Source of the DNA: Bordetella parapertussis
Lineage (GTDB): Bacteria > Pseudomonadota > Gammaproteobacteria > Burkholderiales > Burkholderiaceae_C
DNA: 6,534 nucleotides
Direction of reading: 5' to 3'
NCBI GenBank assembly: GCA_943328885.2
Contig: CALQBT020000160.1
Location: forward strand, 1 to 6,534
The notes beneath the pieces are model-generated. The model was not told the origin of the DNA. It did no database searches and worked only from the letters and a program-made list of their open reading frames with translations. Position numbers and translations under genes: made by a program. Shown here piece by piece: positions 1-6,301 of this stretch; position 1 is the first letter of the stretch, and each line of letters opens with the position of its first letter.

Positions 1-968
1 CTGCTGAACGCCTGGCTCAAGGCCCGGGCATAGGCCAGGTAGGTCGAGGCGTCTGGCGCGCCGGCCCCGGGCTGGTAGTCGCGCGCCAACTGTTGCAGCG
101 CCATCGCCAGCGTCGGCCCACCGGTCAGTCCCGGCGCTGCAAATACCTGGCCGCCGCGGTAGGGGATGGTCAGCGGAGCGACCCACTCGGCGCGGTAGGC
201 GGCCAGGTCGGCCTCGCTCAGGCAGCCACCCTTGGCGCGAACGTCGCGCACCAGCGCGCCGCCGACGTCGCCGCGGTACAGCGCCTGCGCGCCTTGCTCG
301 GCGATCTCGGTCAGCGTGCCGGCCAGCACGCGCTGGTCGAGATGGCGCTCGGCTGTCGAGGTCCAGGCATTGCCTATCGGCCAGCAACCGTCCTCGAGAA
401 ACATCGCTGCCGCGTCCGGATCGAGCGACAGCGCCCGCGCCACCGAGGACGTCAACAACGACGAGTACCAGTCGACGATCAGGCCTTGCTGCGCCAGCCC
501 CGCCGACGGCAGCACCAGATCGCGCCAGGGCATGCGGCCATGACGTTGGTGCGCCAATGCCATGCCGGCCACCACGCCAGGCACCGCCACCGCGGTCGCG
601 CCCTGCACATTGCGGTCGCCGACCACGGCGGCCCAGGAGAACATGTCAGACGACCGGGCGCCGCCGCTGAGCGGGTAATTCGCTGGGTCAAGCTCGCGCG
701 GCGAGCGCATGCCGTAGTCCAGACACTGCGCCTGCGCTTCATCGGCACGCCACAGCGTCATGCAGCCACCCGCGGCCACACCACTCATCCAGGGCTCGAC
801 CACGCCGAGCGCGAACGAGGTCGCGACCGCAGCGTCGACCGCATCACCGCCTGCTTCAAGCACCGCAGCGCCCGCCTCGGCAGCACGCCGGTGCTGGGCC
901 GAAACGACACCGCCGCGGGTGGCAATCACCGTTTTGCGAACGGTCTGGGAATTCGAGAAGTTGTCCAT
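1..968 (-). CDS. Gamma-glutamyltransferase-like protein (Ntn-hydrolase), 3' end truncated by window edge
   Basis: Reading leftwards from the ATG at 966-968 gives an uninterrupted frame of 322 codons with no stop before base 1, so the C-terminal part lies outside. Family members cleave gamma-glutamyl amides or transfer the glutamyl group, and are made as a precursor that self-cleaves before a catalytic Thr. In a ~530-580 residue protein that Thr would lie just beyond this fragment. Visible family hallmarks are GGDAVDAAVATSFALGVVEP at residues 40-59, the SG..AGG..TLW block at 62-73, and in the last third LYRGDVGGALVRDVRAKGG followed by LSEADLAAYRAEW and a PYRGGQV..APG..GGPTL stretch. The N-terminus (MDNFSNSQTVRKT) shows no signal peptide, unlike periplasmic Ggt. 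At the E. coli DFREMAP motif this protein reads DYGMRSP, so the substrate-binding Arg position is Gly86. An AGGA ribosome site lies 9 bases upstream. The gene starts 68 bp after the MFS stop and could be co-transcribed with it. Family is confident; the substrate is not. Confidence 0.88.
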   Translation of the reverse strand, partial: MDNFSNSQTVRKTVIATRGGVVSAQHRRAAEAGAAVLEAGGDAVDAAVATSFALGVVEPWMSGVAAGGCMTLWRADEAQAQCLDYGMRSPRELDPANYPLSGGARSSDMFSWAAVVGDRNVQGATAVAVPGVVAGMALAHQRHGRMPWRDLVLPSAGLAQQGLIVDWYSSLLTSSVARALSLDPDAAAMFLEDGCWPIGNAWTSTAERHLDQRVLAGTLTEIAEQGAQALYRGDVGGALVRDVRAKGGCLSEADLAAYRAEWVAPLTIPYRGGQVFAAPGLTGGPTLAMALQQLARDYQPGAGAPDASTYLAYARALSQAFS

Positions 969-977
969 TCGAAGTTA

Positions 978-981
978 TCCT
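978..981 (-). promoter_or_regulatory. Ribosome binding site of the GGT-like gene
   Basis: On the minus strand AGGA sits 9 bases before the ATG at 966-968. It is modest, but it supports that start. No better in-frame start with a Shine-Dalgarno sequence is apparent nearby. Confidence 0.45.
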
Positions 982-1036
982 GGTTGTGCGGGCTTGGGTG
1001 GGGTCGATCAGTCAGATGAAGCGCGCCGCTGCATTT

Positions 1037-2422
1037 TCAGCGCATCCAGAGTCGGGCCGAACTGGCCACCGCCGCCAACGCGGCAAAAACAGCCCCCAAC
1101 CACAGCGCCAGCGTCGTCCCGCCGCCGATCAAGCCAAAACACAAGGCCACCAGCGCAGCGCCTATGGTCTGGCCGGTCAGCCGAACCATCGCCACCATGC
1201 CGCTGGCGCCACCGCTGCGCTCGGGCGGCGCGCTGGCCATCAACGCGCGCATGTTGGGCGACTGGTAAAAGCCAAAACCCAGGCCACAGATCGACATGCG
1301 CAGCGTGATGTCCCAGAGTTTCGGGTCAGCCGGCAGCAACGCCAGTGCGACCATGCCTGCGCTCATGATCAGCATGCCAATGCCGCCCAGCAGGCCCGGC
1401 GGGTAGCGGTCCGAGAGACGACCGGCGATCGGCGCGGCCATCGCCACCACAACCGGCCAGCATGTCATCAGCAACCCGGTGTCGACCGGGTCGAGGTGCA
1501 GCGTGCTGTGAAAGTAGAAGGGCAGCGAGACATAAGCCAGGCTTTGGGTCGCGAACGCGCCGATCGCGGTGAGCGCCGACAGCGCGAACATCGGCCGGCG
1601 CAGCAAGTCGACCGGCAGCATCGGCGCAGGGTGACCTGCCTGGCGCCGCAGCAGCAGCACACAAGCGACCAGTGCGAGCAGCAGCGGCCCCAGCACCCAT
1701 GGCCAGGCCTCGCGTTGCGCGCCGTTGCTCAGCCCCAGGATCAGCGAGGCAAAGGTCAGCGTCGTCAGCAAGGCGGTGAGCGGGTCGAATCCATGGCCGC
1801 TGCCAGTGCTTCGCGGCAGCGACGGATAGGCCAGCGCCAGACCGAACAATCCCAGCGGCACGTTGATCGCAAACAACCAGTGCCAATTGCCAACGGCCAG
1901 CACCAGCGAGGCCACCGAGGGGCCGGCGGAGAACGCCACGCCGACGACCAAAGCGTTCAGTCCGAGGCCTCGGCCCAGCTGCGCCGGTGGATAGAACGAG
2001 CGCACCAGCGCGACGTTCACACTCATCAGTGCGCTAGCGCCTATGCCTTGCAGCGCTCGGGCCGCTGCCAGCGGCCACAGGTTGTCGGCCAGCGCGCTGA
2101 GCAGCGAGGCCGCGGTGTAGAACGACAAGCCGCAGAGGAAGACGCGGCGCGGCCCGAGCAAGTCGCCGAGGGCGGCAAACGGCAGCAAGCTCGCCACCAC
2201 CGCCAACTGGAAGGCGTTGATGACCCAGATCGACGCGGCAGGCGACGCCTGCAGATCGGCGGCGATCACCGGCAGCGCGGTGTTGGCGATCGATGCGTCG
2301 AGCGTTGACACCGCCACCGCCAACAGCGTGGCCGCCAGCGCGCGGCGGTCGGTGGCGCTGAGCGGGTGCGCTGGGGCGCCAGATGCCGACGAAGATTTGA
2401 AGGAAGCTGGCAAGACGGGCAT
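1037..2422 (-). CDS. DHA2-type MFS transporter (EmrB/QacA-like)
   Basis: This is a very hydrophobic 461-residue inner-membrane protein of the major facilitator superfamily, probably with 14 transmembrane helices as in the proton-coupled DHA2 drug exporters. Family motifs appear in order: STLDASIANTALP (39-51, the TM1 motif of DHA2 members), motif A GDLLGPRR (86-93, loop 2-3), motif B Arg122 with RALQGIG in TM4, and motif C GVAFSAGP (161-168, typical of antiporters), followed by NWHWLFAINVPLG. A second A-like loop, GRLSDRYPPG, marks the second half. I chose the ATG at 2420-2422 because AAGG lies 8 bases upstream. An in-frame GTG at 2495-2497 would add 25 hydrophilic residues (486 aa) but has a weaker ribosome site. 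The gene lies 191 bp downstream of the SDR and 68 bp upstream of the GGT-like gene on the same strand, suggesting joint expression. The exported substrate cannot be read from the sequence. Confidence 0.9.
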   Translation of the reverse strand: MPVLPASFKSSSASGAPAHPLSATDRRALAATLLAVAVSTLDASIANTALPVIAADLQASPAASIWVINAFQLAVVASLLPFAALGDLLGPRRVFLCGLSFYTAASLLSALADNLWPLAAARALQGIGASALMSVNVALVRSFYPPAQLGRGLGLNALVVGVAFSAGPSVASLVLAVGNWHWLFAINVPLGLFGLALAYPSLPRSTGSGHGFDPLTALLTTLTFASLILGLSNGAQREAWPWVLGPLLLALVACVLLLRRQAGHPAPMLPVDLLRRPMFALSALTAIGAFATQSLAYVSLPFYFHSTLHLDPVDTGLLMTCWPVVVAMAAPIAGRLSDRYPPGLLGGIGMLIMSAGMVALALLPADPKLWDITLRMSICGLGFGFYQSPNMRALMASAPPERSGGASGMVAMVRLTGQTIGAALVALCFGLIGGGTTLALWLGAVFAALAAVASSARLWMR

Positions 2423-2430
2423 GGGCTCAA

Positions 2431-2434
2431 CCTT
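2431..2434 (-). promoter_or_regulatory. Ribosome binding site deciding the MFS start
   Basis: AAGG on the minus strand, 8 bases before the ATG at 2420-2422, favours this start over the upstream GTG at 2495-2497. Confidence 0.5.
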
Positions 2435-2556
2435 AACGGCAAGCCGATCAAAGCGCTGGATCGGATCGAGATGCCCGACGAAGCTACGGACTTCCACGGG
2501 CTCTCAGCGGCGAATCCACCACAGGCCTGCGCACATCGCAGCGCCCGGCCCGTAGA

Positions 2557-2593
2557 GCAGCGCCGCGAGCGGGTCAGCGGCCGCGGGCGCTGC
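2557..2593. repeat. Inverted repeat with 8-bp arms between SDR and MFS genes
   Basis: GCAGCGCC at 2557-2564 is matched by its reverse complement GGCGCTGC at 2586-2593, with 21 bases between. A further direct copy of GCAGCGCC lies at 2538-2545. The element falls 20-60 bases past the SDR stop in the otherwise gene-free 191-bp gap (2423-2613). It could form a stem in the transcript, but the loop is long and no T-run follows on the minus strand, so I do not call it an intrinsic terminator. In sequence this GC-rich, chance occurrence is quite possible. Confidence 0.3.
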
Positions 2594-2597
2594 ACCG

Positions 2598-2617
2598 ACC
2601 GCCTCAGACCGCCTCAG
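2598..2617. repeat. Tandem 10-bp direct repeat spanning the SDR stop codon
   Basis: ACCGCCTCAG occurs twice without a gap, at 2598-2607 and 2608-2617. The SDR stop codon (TGA on the minus strand, 2614-2616) lies in one copy. It is probably a slippage duplication at the end of the gene and leaves the reading frame intact. Confidence 0.6.
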
Positions 2618-3384
2618 TCAACGCGCGGCTGGGTCTTCAGGAACAGCTTTTGCATGCCACCCAGCCAGCGGTCGTAGTCGTCAGTCTTCCTGCGCATGTA
2701 GTTCAGCACGTCGGGGTGCGGCAGCACCAGGAACTTTTCGGTCGCCATCACCTTGACGATCTCGTCGGCCACCACCTCGGCGCTGAGGATGCCGTCGCCG
2801 CCGGCCGAGCCGCCGTCCCCGGGCACCATGCCGGTGCGAACCGCTTGCGGGCACAGGCAGGAGACATGCAAGCCGCGGCGGCCGTAGGCGATCGACAGCC
2901 ACTCGGCAAAGGCCACCGCCGCGTGCTTGGTCACGCCGTAGGCGGCCGACTCGACGATGTTGAGCAAGCCGGCCGCCGATGCGGTGATCAGAAAATAACC
3001 TTCTCCGCGAGCGATCATTTTCTCGACCAGCGCGCGCGCCGCCCAGACATGGGCCATCAGGTGGATCTTCCACATCTTGTCCCACATCTCATCGTCGGGC
3101 TCCGCGCCCTGGCTGTTGCCGATGCCCGCGTTCGAGAAGAACACATCGACCCGGCCGTAGCGCTTCTCTGCGGCAGCCACCAGCGCCTGGATGTCGGCCT
3201 CGCGGCTGACGTCGCAGCGCACCGCCAGGCCGTTGACCGCCTGCGCGACCGACTGCAAGCCCGCCTCGTTCATGTCGGCCACCACCACGCCGGCAGCGCC
3301 CTCGGCGTGAAACTTCAGCGCCGTCGCCCGACCGATGCCACTGGCTGCGCCGGTGATCACGGCCACTTTGCCCTTCAAATCCAT
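2614..3384 (-). CDS. Short-chain dehydrogenase/reductase (classical SDR)
   Basis: This is a 256-residue cytoplasmic NAD(P)-dependent oxidoreductase of the usual classical-SDR length. The Rossmann fold begins at the N-terminus with the cofactor motif TGAASGIG (11-18). Asp37 at the end of the second beta strand (VVVADMNE) suggests a preference for NAD(H). CDVS (57-60) and NAG (85-87) are typical of the family. The active site shows Ser136 (TASAAG) and the YxxxK pair Tyr149/Lys153 (YGVTK). The position usually held by the fourth catalytic residue, Asn, appears to be His108 (WKIHLMAH). The loop CLCPQAVRTGM follows the catalytic region, replacing the usual NPG with CPQ. The start at 3382-3384 is firm: AAGGAG stands 7 bases upstream, and the MDLKGKVAVITG N-terminus is what the family expects. 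The gene diverges from the plus-strand MFS gene and precedes the minus-strand MFS gene. The substrate (alcohol or ketone) is unknown. Confidence 0.93.
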   Translation of the reverse strand: MDLKGKVAVITGAASGIGRATALKFHAEGAAGVVVADMNEAGLQSVAQAVNGLAVRCDVSREADIQALVAAAEKRYGRVDVFFSNAGIGNSQGAEPDDEMWDKMWKIHLMAHVWAARALVEKMIARGEGYFLITASAAGLLNIVESAAYGVTKHAAVAFAEWLSIAYGRRGLHVSCLCPQAVRTGMVPGDGGSAGGDGILSAEVVADEIVKVMATEKFLVLPHPDVLNYMRRKTDDYDRWLGGMQKLFLKTQPRVD

Positions 3385-3543
3385 GAACTGTCTCCTTGAG
3401 GTTGACGGCGTGCCGATGGCGCGCCCGAAGCATGCAGTGCGCGGTGCCATCAACCGACACTCACCAGGTTCATCGTAACGGAGGCTGGCCGGGCGCGGCG
3501 ACGGGTCTGTCATCGGCCAGAGCCAACAGTGATACTCGGGCAG
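3385..3543. promoter_or_regulatory. Divergent intergenic control region between SDR and MFS genes
   Basis: This 159-bp gap separates the starts of two diverging genes, so it must hold the promoter of each unless one lies inside a neighbour. I cannot identify convincing -35/-10 boxes. The clearest structure is a 7-bp inverted repeat, CTGGCCG (3485-3491) and CGGCCAG (3514-3520), 22 bases apart and just upstream of the plus-strand MFS start. It could be an operator or a leader hairpin. No regulator gene is present in the window to pair with it. Confidence 0.4.
3392..3397 (-). promoter_or_regulatory. Strong ribosome binding site of the SDR gene
   Basis: AAGGAG on the minus strand, 7 bases before the ATG at 3382-3384. 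It rules out the longer open frame reaching 3513 as the likely start. Confidence 0.75.
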
Positions 3544-4935
3544 ATGCGCCCCAGTTCCCTGCCCGAGTCAGTCCACCGGACTCCTGACCCATACCGCCAG
3601 CGCCTGGCCTTGGCCGTCGTCTGCCTGGGCTCGCTGCTGTCGCCCTTGGACACCACCGTGAACACCGCTTTTCCGGTCATCACCGCGGCATTCGCGCTGC
3701 CGCTGCGTGACATCCAGTGGGTGGTGATCGCCTATGTGCTGGCGATGTCGAGCTTCGCGCTGGTGTTCGGCCACTTGGGCGACCGCTACGGCCATCGCCG
3801 CATCTTCGCCATCGGCTTGGCCGCGAGCGTGCTGGCCCACGCCGCGGTGGCACTGGCGCCGAACTTCCCGACCCTGGTGGCGATGCGCGCGGTCCAGGGA
3901 GCGGCGGCGGGCATTGCGGTGTCTTGCGCGCCAGCGATCGCCACCTTGCTGTACCCGGCGGCCGACAAGGCCAGGGTGTTGGCGCTCTACATCGCTGTTG
4001 GCAGCGTGGCGATGGCCGCAGGGCCCTGGCTGGGCGGCTTGCTGCTGCAGTCCTTCGGCTGGCCCGGCGTGTTCTGGTTCCGCGCGCCGCTGGCGCTGGC
4101 CGCGCTGCTGCTGCTGCCTTTGCTGCCAGCAAGCAAGGTCGGCGAAGCAAGCCAGAGCAGCACAGCGCGCTTCGATTGGGCCGGTGCGGTCGGCCTGAGT
4201 GCGCTGCTGACCAGCCTGATGCTGGGGCTGGCAGAACTGACCCGGCCAGGCGCGAGCCTCTGGCTGACGCTGGCGCTGCTGGCCGGCGGCGTCGCGGGTA
4301 CCTTTTGGTGGGTGCGCCATGAATCCAGTGCCACCCACCCGGTGCTGCGCATGGCACCGTTTCGCGAGGCGCGCTTCTCGGGCATCCAGGCCACATCGGT
4401 GCTGATCAACCTGGCCTGTTTTGCCAACCTGCTGTTGCTGCCCTATGTGCTGACGCACGCAGCGGGTGCCTCGCTGGCTTCGGCCGGGCTGATGCTGTCG
4501 ATGTACCCAGGGGGATCGGTGCTGGGCAGCCTCGTCGCCGGGCGCCTGGCGGCCCGCGGCTCATCGTCTGGCCTGATGACGGCCGGCTTGGTCGTCGCCG
4601 CTACCGGTTTGGGACTGACGGCCGCGGTGCTCTGGGCCGCACCGCCACCGGCGTACTTGGTGCTGTGCATGCTGACCAGCGGCATCGGGCTGGGGCTGTT
4701 CCAGGTCGGCTACATGGATGCCACCACCTCGATGTTGCCGGTCGACGAGCGCGGCGTCGCCGGCAGCCTGGTCAGCGTCACCCGCTTGCTGGGGATCCTG
4801 CTTGGGGCGACTGGCATCCACTGGATTCAGGGATTGACCCAGAACCACGCTGGCACCTTCGCTTCGCTGGCCGCCGGGCTGGGGATGGTCGGCTTGCTGT
4901 TTACGCTGGGCAAGCGCCGGACGCTGCAGCCTTGA
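3544..4935 (+). CDS. Second DHA2-type MFS transporter (EmrB/QacA-like)
   Basis: This is a 463-residue polytopic inner-membrane protein, unbroken and close to the usual DHA2 length. Motifs in order are LSPLDTTVNTAFP (32-44; Asp36, Asn40 and Pro44 in the TM1 motif), motif A GDRYGHRR (79-86), motif B with Arg115 in MRAVQG, and the antiporter motif C GSVAMAAGPWLGG (153-165). After motif C the usual W.F.INVP segment is changed to VFWFRAPLA. A charged loop (ASKVGEASQSS) follows TM6. In the second half an AGRLAARGSS loop stands where the second A-like motif belongs. The ATG at 3544 was preferred. An in-frame GTG at 3529 adds five residues, and neither start has a good Shine-Dalgarno sequence, so the start is uncertain. 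The gene diverges from the SDR and converges on the enolase-like gene. It is related to the other MFS in the window only at family level, with different motif residues, so a recent duplication is unlikely. The substrate is unknown. Confidence 0.9.
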   Translation: MRPSSLPESVHRTPDPYRQRLALAVVCLGSLLSPLDTTVNTAFPVITAAFALPLRDIQWVVIAYVLAMSSFALVFGHLGDRYGHRRIFAIGLAASVLAHAAVALAPNFPTLVAMRAVQGAAAGIAVSCAPAIATLLYPAADKARVLALYIAVGSVAMAAGPWLGGLLLQSFGWPGVFWFRAPLALAALLLLPLLPASKVGEASQSSTARFDWAGAVGLSALLTSLMLGLAELTRPGASLWLTLALLAGGVAGTFWWVRHESSATHPVLRMAPFREARFSGIQATSVLINLACFANLLLLPYVLTHAAGASLASAGLMLSMYPGGSVLGSLVAGRLAARGSSSGLMTAGLVVAATGLGLTAAVLWAAPPPAYLVLCMLTSGIGLGLFQVGYMDATTSMLPVDERGVAGSLVSVTRLLGILLGATGIHWIQGLTQNHAGTFASLAAGLGMVGLLFTLGKRRTLQP

Positions 4936-4952
4936 CTGCGCGCCTGTGCCGC

Positions 4953-4973
4953 CTTCCGGCTGAACAGCCGAAG
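4953..4973. terminator. Possible hairpin between the convergent MFS and enolase-like genes
   Basis: Bases 4957-4961 (CGGCT) pair with 4966-4970 (AGCCG) around a GAAC loop. CTT at 4953-4955 pairs with AAG at 4971-4973 across one bulged C. It lies 18 bases past the MFS stop, in the 70-bp gap between two converging genes where a shared terminator would be expected. Neither strand has a proper T-run after the stem, so the call is weak. Confidence 0.3.
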
Positions 4974-5005
4974 TTCAGATTGCACATCCAACTTCACAAG
5001 CCAGC

Positions 5006-6301
5006 TTAAACCATCGACCCGCTTCGCCCGAAAATCCCGGCCCCCGCAAAACCGGCGCGCGAACCCAGCCGCTCCTCGATGCGCAAACCCTCATTCCATT
5101 TGGCCATGCGCTCGCCGCGGGCAAACGAGCCAACCTTGAGCTGGCCCGTCTGCCAGGCGATCGCCAGGTGAACGATCGTGGTGTCCTCGGTCTCGCCTGA
5201 GCGGGCCGACACGATGCCGGCGTAGCCCAGCGATTTTGCGGCCTGCCAAGCTTGCAGCGTCTCGGTCAAGGTACCGCGCTGGTTGGGCTTGAGCAAGACT
5301 GCGTTGGCCGCGCCGATCGCCGCCGCCTCGCGCACCAGCGACGCCTGAGACACCAACAAGTCGTCGCCAACGATCTGCAGCTTGTGGCCAACAGCACGGG
5401 TGAAGCGCGCGAAGCCCGCGGCGTCGTCCTCGGCCAGTGGGTCTTCGATCGAGGCGATCGGGTACTTGTCGATCCAGCGCAGCAAGAGCTCGCTGAGCCC
5501 GTCAGCGTCGAGCTCGCGCGACTCCAGGCCCAGCGTGTAGCGCCCACCGCGGCCGAACTCCGAGGCCGCCACATCGAGCGCGATGGCCACCTCGCTGCCA
5601 GGCACGAAGCCCGCGCGCTCGATCGCCGAGACCAGGGTCTCGAGCGCTTGCTCGTTGGTCTTGAAATCGGGCCACCAGCCGCCTTCGTCGGCCACGCCGC
5701 AGCGCGGTCCGCGGGCTTGCATCAGCTCGCCGGCGCAGCGGTAGACCTCGGCGGTCCACTCCAGCGCCTCGGCGAACCGCTGTGCGCCAGGGCACACGAT
5801 CATGAAGTCCTGGATGTCGACGCGGCGCCCGGCATGCGCGCCGCCGCCGAAAATCTGGATCTGCGGCATTGGCAGCAAGCAGGCGTCGGCGCCGCCGAGG
5901 TACTGGTAGAGCGGCAGCCGCAGCGACGCGGCGACCGCGTGCGCTGCGGCCATCGACACCGCCAAGGTCGCGTTCGCGCCCAGCCTTGTTTTGGCAGATG
6001 TGCCGTCGAGCTCTACCAGCGCCTGGTCGAGCCCTGCCTGGTCGTCGGCGGGACGCCCGGTCAGCGCGCTGGCGATCTCGCCGTTGACATGGCCGACCGC
6101 CTGCATCACGTCCAGCCCGCCAAAGCGCGGGCCCGCGTCGCGCAACTCGAGCGCCTCGCGCGTGCCCTTGGAGGCACCGGCCGGCACGATCGCGCGGCCG
6201 ACCGAGCCGTCCTCCAGCATGACCTCGGCCTCGACCGTTGGCCGACCGCGGCTGTCCCAGACGCGGCGGGCGTGCACACTGCGGATGTGTTGTGGGTTCA
6301 T
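5006..6301 (-). CDS. Enolase-family protein (divergent phosphopyruvate hydratase paralogue)
   Basis: At 431 residues this has the normal enolase length and the full two-domain layout. The N-terminal domain has WDSRGRPTVEAEV (15-27) and the mobile loop PAGASKG (40-46; Ser44 matches yeast Ser39). The barrel has GGGAHAG (His156), DEGG (Glu206, the yeast Glu211 equivalent), metal ligands Asp243 (ALDVAASEF), Glu286 (SIEDP) and Asp313 (GDDL), catalytic Lys338 (LLKPNQ), Arg367/Ser368 (RSGETED) and Lys389. True enolase interconverts 2-phosphoglycerate and phosphoenolpyruvate with Mg2+ in glycolysis. Here Asp165 replaces the usual Glu of QEFM, Ala366 replaces the usual His of SHRSGETED, and Arg342 stands where NQ(I/V)G is normal, so the substrate may differ. 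The ATG at 6299-6301 has GAGGAG 8 bases upstream, and its ATGA overlaps the stop of the upstream kinase-like gene. A longer open frame to 6322 adds seven residues without comparable support. Family assignment is near certain; true enolase activity is doubtful. Confidence 0.92.
   Translation of the reverse strand: MNPQHIRSVHARRVWDSRGRPTVEAEVMLEDGSVGRAIVPAGASKGTREALELRDAGPRFGGLDVMQAVGHVNGEIASALTGRPADDQAGLDQALVELDGTSAKTRLGANATLAVSMAAAHAVAASLRLPLYQYLGGADACLLPMPQIQIFGGGAHAGRRVDIQDFMIVCPGAQRFAEALEWTAEVYRCAGELMQARGPRCGVADEGGWWPDFKTNEQALETLVSAIERAGFVPGSEVAIALDVAASEFGRGGRYTLGLESRELDADGLSELLLRWIDKYPIASIEDPLAEDDAAGFARFTRAVGHKLQIVGDDLLVSQASLVREAAAIGAANAVLLKPNQRGTLTETLQAWQAAKSLGYAGIVSARSGETEDTTIVHLAIAWQTGQLKVGSFARGERMAKWNEGLRIEERLGSRAGFAGAGIFGRSGSMV

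Noticed and set aside
93..1019. A 308-codon plus-strand open frame opposite the GGT-like gene
   Set aside because: Arg/His/Gln-rich shadow frame. The minus strand has the GGT motifs and stays open to the window edge.
986..2308. A 440-codon open frame on the plus strand opposite the minus-strand MFS gene
   Set aside because: Its product is rich in Arg, Gln and His with no domain or membrane pattern. It is the mirror of a GC-rich coding frame, and the minus strand holds a clear MFS.
2423..2613. A small gene in the gap between SDR and MFS
   Set aside because: The open frames touching this gap run on into the MFS gene in other frames and have no family resemblance or clear ribosome site.
2650..3399. 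A 249-codon plus-strand open frame opposite the SDR
   Set aside because: No recognisable motif, while the minus strand has a complete SDR with a strong ribosome site.
3385..3513. N-terminal extension of the SDR by 43 residues
   Set aside because: The extension is Pro/Arg-rich and unlike the family, and AAGGAG is placed exactly for the ATG at 3382-3384.
3568..4458. A 296-codon minus-strand open frame opposite the plus-strand MFS gene
   Set aside because: Gln/Arg/His-rich antisense shadow of a hydrophobic protein gene, with no independent support.
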